Below are positions 33,030 to 37,882 of a stretch of 37,882 nt of DNA, in pieces. Numbering within the stretch: position 1 is the stretch's first letter; each line of letters begins with the position of its first letter. The notes below the pieces were generated by a model. It had not been told where the DNA came from and made no database searches. It was given only the letters and a program-made list of their open reading frames with translations. Position numbers and translations under genes: made by a program. Origin of the DNA: Bacteroidales bacterium (GTDB lineage Bacteria > Bacteroidota > Bacteroidia > Bacteroidales > UBA12077); contig DAOUTQ010000011.1 in NCBI GenBank assembly GCA_030668615.1, forward strand, positions 1-37,882, read 5' to 3'.

Positions 33030-33407
33030 ATGAGAATTCTTGGAAATATTTTATGGTTATTACTTGGAGGAATAATTACTGCACTTGAATATTTTATAAG
33101 CAGTATCATTTTAATGATCACAATAATAGGCATTCCCTTTGGAATACAAACACTTAAGCTAGGAGTTCTTGCATTGTGGCCATTCGGAAAAACAACCGTT
33201 CAAAGCGACCGTTCAAGTGGTTGTTTATATATTATATTTAATATTATTTGGATTTTTATTGGAGGTATCTGGATAGCACTTTCACACCTTGTTTTTGGAC
33301 TTATTCTTTATATTACCATAATTGGCATTCCTTTTGGTAATCAACACTTTAAATTAGCCGGATTAGCCCTTACTCCTTTTGGTCGTGATATAATTGATAA
33401 AAAGTAA
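33030..33407 (+). CDS. YccF-domain inner-membrane protein
   Basis: 125 residues with two copies of the YccF unit: each has a hydrophobic segment followed by TIIGIPFG (about 32-39 and 96-103) and LAL(W/T)PFG. The start GNILWLLLGGIITALEYFIS is typical. Expected topology is several membrane helices in the inner membrane. Function is not known in any organism with certainty. Single gene between the head-GIN and FISUMP genes. Confidence 0.92.
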   Translation: MRILGNILWLLLGGIITALEYFISSIILMITIIGIPFGIQTLKLGVLALWPFGKTTVQSDRSSGCLYIIFNIIWIFIGGIWIALSHLVFGLILYITIIGIPFGNQHFKLAGLALTPFGRDIIDKK

Positions 33408-33623
33408 TTACTAGTTTTTAGACATCGCAAACAAAGCATCTAAAGAATAAAAACAAAAGAATTAACTTATTCAGACAAGTTAGTCGAGTAGTATACAATA
33501 ACTTATTGGAATGTAATTTTAAATACTAATTTCGCAATAAGAATTTTCTTATCATTTTAGCAATAGTTTATACACTGTTTATATAAAAGTTATTAAATTT
33601 GAACAGCTTTAAAAACAGGTAAT

Positions 33624-34709
33624 ATGCAAACAAATAATTTCAAAATTAAACACATAATCATTATTATTTTTGCAAGTGTATTAATAAATATTTATAGTTG
33701 CGAAAAAGAAAAATCTCCTAGTTGCACAATAGTTCATCCACAAAATGGACAAGAATTTGGACAAGGAGATACAATAAATATTTCTGTTGAAGCAAATGAT
33801 CCTGACGGCAGTATTGCTGAAGTAAAATTCTACAGAGATGGAATTGGAAAACTTCCGTTATATAGTCCTCCATATAATTATAATTTTTTGATAACACTCG
33901 ATGAAATAGATATTCATACCATTATAATTAGCGCCACTGCAAAAGATGATCAGGGCAATTCATCTTCAGATGAAATATCTATATATATTAATGGTGGTGG
34001 AGAAACTGGTACAGTAACCGACTTCGATGGCAATACATACCACACCATTAAAATTGGTAAACAATGGTGGATGGCGGAAAATATTAAATCTACACATTAT
34101 AACGATGGAACAGAAATTCAGTTGGTAGAAAGTAGTTCTTCTTGGGGAAATTTGGAAGTTACTGATAAAGCCATGTGTTATACACCTAATTCAGGCTCTA
34201 TAGTTTCTGCATTATATACTTGGGCGGCTGCAGTAAACGATACAATTGGAAGTACTTCAAGTCCAAGTAATGTGCAGGGTGTTTGCCCTGATGGTTGGCA
34301 TTTACCCAGTGACGATGAATGGAAACAACTTGAGATATATTTGGGAATGCCTGAGGCCGATGCAAATGATGAAGGTAAGAAAAGAGGTACCTACGAAGGA
34401 AGTAAACTAGCAGGAAATTCCGAAATTTGGCAAAATGGAGAATTAAAACAGAATATTCTTTTTGATAAATCTGACTTTGAAGCTATTCCAGGAGGTCAAC
34501 GGTATGAAGAAGGTGATTACTATTATCTTTATGGTGGGATTTTACCAGTCAATACTAGTTGGGGATATGTAGCTAGCTTTTGGAGCGCTACAGATCGGCA
34601 TCCTTCTTATTCATGGATACGTTCATTATCTTATGAAAGTACTAAAATTAGGAGATTTGAAAATATAAAAACTTGTGGTTGTTCTGTTCGGTGTATTAGA
34701 GATGAATAA
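33624..34709 (+). CDS. Lipoprotein with Ig-like and FISUMP domains
   Basis: 361 residues. Signal peptide with lipobox Cys (LINIYSC, Cys26) followed by EKEKS. Residues about 33-125 form a bacterial Ig-like beta sandwich (IVHPQNGQEFGQGDTINISV, EVKFYRDGIGKLPLYSPPYN). Residues about 130-361 are a FISUMP (Fibrobacter succinogenes major paralogous) domain: VTDFDGNTYHTIKIGKQWWM, AENIKSTHYNDGTEI, VCPDGWHLPSDDEWKQLE, SFWSATDRHPSYSWIRSLSY and a C-terminal Cys-rich CGCSVRCIRDE. Surface protein, possibly in adhesion or polysaccharide binding; unknown ligand. Single gene with terminator. Confidence 0.92.
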   Translation: MQTNNFKIKHIIIIIFASVLINIYSCEKEKSPSCTIVHPQNGQEFGQGDTINISVEANDPDGSIAEVKFYRDGIGKLPLYSPPYNYNFLITLDEIDIHTIIISATAKDDQGNSSSDEISIYINGGGETGTVTDFDGNTYHTIKIGKQWWMAENIKSTHYNDGTEIQLVESSSSWGNLEVTDKAMCYTPNSGSIVSALYTWAAAVNDTIGSTSSPSNVQGVCPDGWHLPSDDEWKQLEIYLGMPEADANDEGKKRGTYEGSKLAGNSEIWQNGELKQNILFDKSDFEAIPGGQRYEEGDYYYLYGGILPVNTSWGYVASFWSATDRHPSYSWIRSLSYESTKIRRFENIKTCGCSVRCIRDE

Positions 34710-34727
34710 AGGAAATTATATTTACAG

Positions 34728-34758
34728 AAAAGAGCAAGTTTTTTACTTTGCTCTTTTT
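34728..34758. terminator. Intrinsic terminator after the FISUMP lipoprotein
   Basis: AAAAGAGCAAGT pairs with ACTTTGCTCTTTT (one bulged T), followed by T7 on the plus strand. Confidence 0.85.
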
Positions 34759-34770
34759 TTATTGTTTCGA

Positions 34771-36345
34771 CTATAGTTCTTTTTTAGGATAATCAGTGAT
34801 ATGTCTGATATCGTGATACAAAGGTTTTAACTGCTTATACATTCGTTTGTACACTTTATTATATAGCTTTTTATAAATATCTCGATTTTCTGTTTTTGGT
34901 AAATATACCTCACCTACTCTACACATATTATTAATAGCAGTCTGAAAATCAGGATATAAATCTAAACCAACAACACAATTTATTGCAGCACCAAGAGCTG
35001 AAGTTTCGTACGTATGAGGTTTTTCAACAGGCATATCGAAAATATCAGCTGTCATTTGCATTGCATTTTTACTTTGCGAACCACCGCCAGAAACACGCAG
35101 TTTCTCAATCTTTACACCTGTCCGTTTTTGAGTACGCTCTGCTCCTTCTTTTAATGCATACGTTAATCCTTCCAGTATAGAACGGTACAAATGTGCTCTG
35201 GTGTGAACATCCCCAAATCCTATTACAGCTCCTTTTGCTTCATGTCCTGGGATCTTTACTCCAGGCGACCAGTATGGTTGCAAGGTAAGTCCCATAGAAC
35301 CCGGAGGAATATCTTTAATCATCTCATCAAATAATTCCTCAGGCGTTTTACCTGTTTTTTTCGCAAGTTCTACTTCTTTATGCCCAAATTCCTTTTTAAA
35401 CCAGTTTATCATCCAGTATCCACGGTAAATCATAACTTCCGTGTTAAAATGATCGGGAATAGCACTTGGATATGAAGGAAAAAACTTTATAACTTCAATA
35501 TACTTTTTATTTACAGTTTCAACTGTGGCTGTAGTTCCATAGCTCAGGCACGCTATCTCTGGAGAAATGCATCCTGAACCTAAGACTTCGCAGGCTTTAT
35601 CTGCAGCTGAGGCAATTACAGGCAATCCGGCTGGCAAACCAGTTTGTTCGGCTGCTTTTACAGTAATTTCTCCTAATTTTTCTGAAGGTTTTACCAAATC
35701 AACCAATTTATCTCGCTCTATTGGAAAGAGTTTAAAATTTAATTCAGATCGTTTCGACCATTTTTGTTTTTTGTAATTAAATGGCATATAACCAACCGTG
35801 CTTCCAGTTGAATCAATAAATTCACCTACCAAGCGGTGATTAAAAAAGGCTGAAAGAAAAACATATTTATATGTTTTTTTCCATATTTCAGGTTGATTCT
35901 GTCGAATCCAGTTTGATTCTCCATCTTTTATAGCATGAACTAATGACTCATGCATATTAATTACCTGTAAACCTTTTTTCAAAAATCCGTTTGGCCATTT
36001 TTCAACTTTTGCTTTTCTCTGATCAAGCCAGACAATTGCAGGACGTAATGATTTACCCTCTTTATCAAGATTTACTACTGTACCACGCTGTGTTGTAACT
36101 GATAAACCCTTAATTTGAGAAACAGGTATAGATGTATTTTTTAATAAACGCTGTGTAGTGGTGCATAAAATATTCCATAGATATTCTGGATCTTGCTCTG
36201 CATATCCTGGTTGTTCAGAATAATATGGTTCAATTTCTGTTCGTTCAATTTCACAGATATTACCTTGCAAATCAATAATTACAGCACGAATTGACTGTGT
36301 TCCTGCATCAATTACGAATACATAATGTTTTTCTTCCTTTTCCAT
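34771..36345 (-). CDS. FGGY-family carbohydrate (polyol or ketose) kinase
   Basis: 524 residues from the ATG at 36345. The frame stays open to 36396, but those 17 codons come from the REP-like repeat and are not family sequence, so I reject the longer start. ATPase-fold motifs: phosphate 1 FVIDAGTQSIRAVIIDLQG; catalytic region ASAADKACEVLGSG with the conserved Asp; SYGTTATVET; and adenosine-binding LRVSGGGSQSKNAMQMTADI with FDMPVEKPHTYETSALGAAI. FGGY kinases phosphorylate glycerol, xylulose, ribulose or related sugars; the substrate cannot be told from these motifs. It follows the FAD oxidase gene on the same strand after 120 bp and probably shares its transcript. Confidence 0.9.
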   Translation of the reverse strand: MEKEEKHYVFVIDAGTQSIRAVIIDLQGNICEIERTEIEPYYSEQPGYAEQDPEYLWNILCTTTQRLLKNTSIPVSQIKGLSVTTQRGTVVNLDKEGKSLRPAIVWLDQRKAKVEKWPNGFLKKGLQVINMHESLVHAIKDGESNWIRQNQPEIWKKTYKYVFLSAFFNHRLVGEFIDSTGSTVGYMPFNYKKQKWSKRSELNFKLFPIERDKLVDLVKPSEKLGEITVKAAEQTGLPAGLPVIASAADKACEVLGSGCISPEIACLSYGTTATVETVNKKYIEVIKFFPSYPSAIPDHFNTEVMIYRGYWMINWFKKEFGHKEVELAKKTGKTPEELFDEMIKDIPPGSMGLTLQPYWSPGVKIPGHEAKGAVIGFGDVHTRAHLYRSILEGLTYALKEGAERTQKRTGVKIEKLRVSGGGSQSKNAMQMTADIFDMPVEKPHTYETSALGAAINCVVGLDLYPDFQTAINNMCRVGEVYLPKTENRDIYKKLYNKVYKRMYKQLKPLYHDIRHITDYPKKEL

Positions 36346-36361
36346 TATTTCTATATTCACA

Positions 36362-36443
36362 CTTCGACAAGCCTGCCTGACGGCAGTCAGGCTCATGTAA
36401 CAATAAACTGTAAAAAGTAGTCATCCTGAGCCTGTCGAAGGAT
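36362..36443. repeat. REP-like palindromic element between kinase and oxidase genes
   Basis: Left half: CTTCGACA (36362-36369) then hairpin GCCTGAC-GGCA-GTCAGGC (36375-36392). Right half: CATCCT...AGGATG hairpin (36422-36444) containing TGTCGAAG (36433-36440), complementary to the left end. It has the common Bacteroidota form GTCATCCTGAGCCTGTCGAAG. It supplies the spurious upstream codons of the kinase gene. Confidence 0.78.
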
Positions 36444-36466
36444 GAACAACTATTAAATTTCTAAAT

Positions 36467-37882
36467 TTATGGTTTTAATCCCAATGTATTTCCAGGATTC
36501 ATAATTCCGTTCGGATCTAAATGATCTTTAACAGCTTGCATTAAATTTAAACTTTCTTTTCCTAATTCATTTTCCATCCATGGAGCTAAAGATCTTCCAA
36601 CTCCATGATGATGCGATAATGAACCATTATTTGCTTGAATGGTTTCAATAATACCTTTATGATATTCAGTATATTCATTAAGTTCATCGCCTTTTTTCAT
36701 AGGGCTTAAGAATGTAAAATACAGATTTGCTCCGTTCTGATAAACATGTGATATATGAACCATTACAACTGTTTTTTTACGACTTTTTAAGTATCTTCTT
36801 ACTTCTGTCCACAATGGAATAAGATTATCCCACATTACGGCAGTTTCCAAAGTATCAGTCATTATTCCTAAATCCATTAAAGGATCTCTTAAATATGCAC
36901 TTGAATATCTTTGTTCAAGCCACTTTTTTGTTGGTTTTGCACCAAGTGAAAAAGCCTTATTTTTCTTAGCAATTTTCTTAATCGAAGTTATAACCTGATT
37001 TGTATATGATTTACTCCCTTCAACAGCAACAAACATTAAACAACGATCACCGGATTTATAGCCTAAAGTATTTAGAAACTTATCAGCAAAAGTACCATCG
37101 AAATTCTTAGTTTTAAATGCAATTTCCGATTCTTCAGGGTCAGAAATTCTAAATAAGTGTGGTACGCCTACACCACTTTGCATTACATTGCGCATAGCCT
37201 CAATTGCTGATTCAAAATTCTTAAATATAAATGAAGCATGCTTTGTATTATCCGGTAAGAATTTTTGGATTTTCATTGTAACTTCACTAATAACACCCAA
37301 TGTTCCTTCAGAACCTATAAATGTTTGATATAAATCCCATCCCTGTGCACTTGCCGGATATGTTTTTGTATTTATTATTCCTGTTGGAGTAACAACTTTC
37401 AATGATAAAACCATATGCTCAATTTTACCATATCCAGTAGATGCCTGCCCTGCTCCTTTGGCAGCTACCCAACCACCAACTGTTGAATATTCAAAGGATT
37501 GAGGGAAATGCCCACAAGAATAACCTGTTCCATAATTATTCAGGTAACTTTCAAATGCCGGACCAAACATTCCTGATTGAACTGTAACTGTTGAATTTAC
37601 TTCGTTTACTTCAATAACTTTATTGATGTGTTTTGTTAAATCAAGACTTATTCCTCCTTTGGGTGTTTCAACTCCACGTGATACTGATGATTGTCCGCCA
37701 AATGGTGTAATTGCAATATTATTCTTATTGCAGATATCAACTATTTTAATTATTTCATCTTCGGTACGAGGATAAATAACTGCATCAGGAGGCGTTGGAA
37801 CAACTCCCATTCTTAACTTTAATAAGTCGGCATAATATTTACCATATGCGTGTATAACTCTATAATAATCATCTATTTGGAT
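36467..37882 (-). CDS. AGPS-like FAD-binding oxidase, 5' end beyond window
   Basis: At least 471 residues; the frame runs open through the right edge (IQIDDYYRVIHAYGKYYADL upstream of the internal ATG at 37810), so the start lies outside. PCMH-type FAD domain: VIYPRTEDEIIKIVDICNKN, ITPFGGQSSVSRGVE, GYSCGHFPQSFEYSTVGGWV, LYQTFIGSEGTLGVISEVTM. The C-terminal cap contains SHHHGVGRS, the three-His motif of alkyl-dihydroxyacetonephosphate synthase (AGPS), and the end DPNGIMNPG. In AGPS this makes the ether bond of ether lipids; many bacterial relatives oxidise 2-hydroxy acids or sugar acids instead. The neighbouring FGGY kinase, on the same strand, suggests a joint pathway for a small polyol or its phosphate. 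Fold firm, reaction open. Confidence 0.85.
   Translation of the reverse strand: MQIDDYYRVIHAYGKYYADLLKLRMGVVPTPPDAVIYPRTEDEIIKIVDICNKNNIAITPFGGQSSVSRGVETPKGGISLDLTKHINKVIEVNEVNSTVTVQSGMFGPAFESYLNNYGTGYSCGHFPQSFEYSTVGGWVAAKGAGQASTGYGKIEHMVLSLKVVTPTGIINTKTYPASAQGWDLYQTFIGSEGTLGVISEVTMKIQKFLPDNTKHASFIFKNFESAIEAMRNVMQSGVGVPHLFRISDPEESEIAFKTKNFDGTFADKFLNTLGYKSGDRCLMFVAVEGSKSYTNQVITSIKKIAKKNKAFSLGAKPTKKWLEQRYSSAYLRDPLMDLGIMTDTLETAVMWDNLIPLWTEVRRYLKSRKKTVVMVHISHVYQNGANLYFTFLSPMKKGDELNEYTEYHKGIIETIQANNGSLSHHHGVGRSLAPWMENELGKESLNLMQAVKDHLDPNGIMNPGNTLGLKP

Noticed and set aside
36346-36396. Longer N-terminus for the FGGY kinase
   Set aside because: These codons are translated from the palindromic repeat and precede the normal kinase start; the ATG at 36345 gives the family-typical N-terminus.

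Overview
The window is a 37.9 kb stretch of an AT-rich bacterial chromosome, almost certainly from the phylum Bacteroidota. The clues are the -7 boxes of the form TAnnTTTG, the lack of clear Shine-Dalgarno sites, and lineage-typical families: sigma/FecR with DUF4974, carboxypeptidase-like regulatory domains, DUF4252, DUF4476, FISUMP and head-GIN proteins, and a hybrid two-component sensor. A marine or free-living Bacteroidales/Marinilabiliales-like organism is my guess; sequence alone does not fix the genus. Both edges cut through genes.

Layout. 1-6.5 kb: a partial M14 carboxypeptidase, a DUF4476 protein, an EgtB-like sulfoxide synthase and a lipoprotein zinc peptidase. 6.6-8.7 kb: an unusual protein with about 71-residue repeats joined to a GH16-like domain that lacks one catalytic Glu. 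8.7-11.9 kb: ECF sigma factor, FecR anti-sigma and an STN/regulatory-domain protein with no TonB receptor barrel. 12.1-16.8 kb: an AEC transporter and a 1197-residue hybrid sensor kinase. 17.2-20.6 kb: a radical-SAM DNA-repair pair and a LexA/CI-like S24 regulator, transcribed divergently. Between them lie a 21-bp-periodic operator array and a cassette encoding a four-helix-bundle (S23/IVP) protein, bounded by 23-nt inverted arms. 20.6-22.5 kb: ArfB-like ribosome rescue factor and a metallophosphoesterase. 22.6-26.6 kb: a surface-type lipoprotein and a second sigma/anti-sigma operon with three DUF4252 paralogues. 26.9-29 kb: thioesterase, two identical tRNA-Lys genes, dihydroorotate dehydrogenase. 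29-32.1 kb: an XRE regulator, a gene-poor kilobase with five TTACA-N2-TGTAA palindromes in two clusters, and a DAACS symporter with an extra loop domain. 32.2-37.9 kb: head-GIN lipoprotein, YccF protein, FISUMP lipoprotein, and an FGGY kinase plus AGPS-like FAD oxidase pair.

How parts may work together. The best candidate for something new is 19.29-20.60 kb. The S24 regulator has an Ala-Gly cleavage site and a Ser/Lys pair. It appears to share a divergent control region with the repair pair, and an IVS-like element seems to have inserted just downstream of the regulator's promoter. If its arms pair in the transcript, the cassette would sit in the regulator's 5' leader as an RNase III-type hairpin, which is inference. 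A second regulatory circuit is visible at 29.4-30.0 kb: the XRE regulator probably represses itself and a rightward transcript that enters the 440-nt leader of the symporter. The other genes are mostly ordinary housekeeping or envelope functions.
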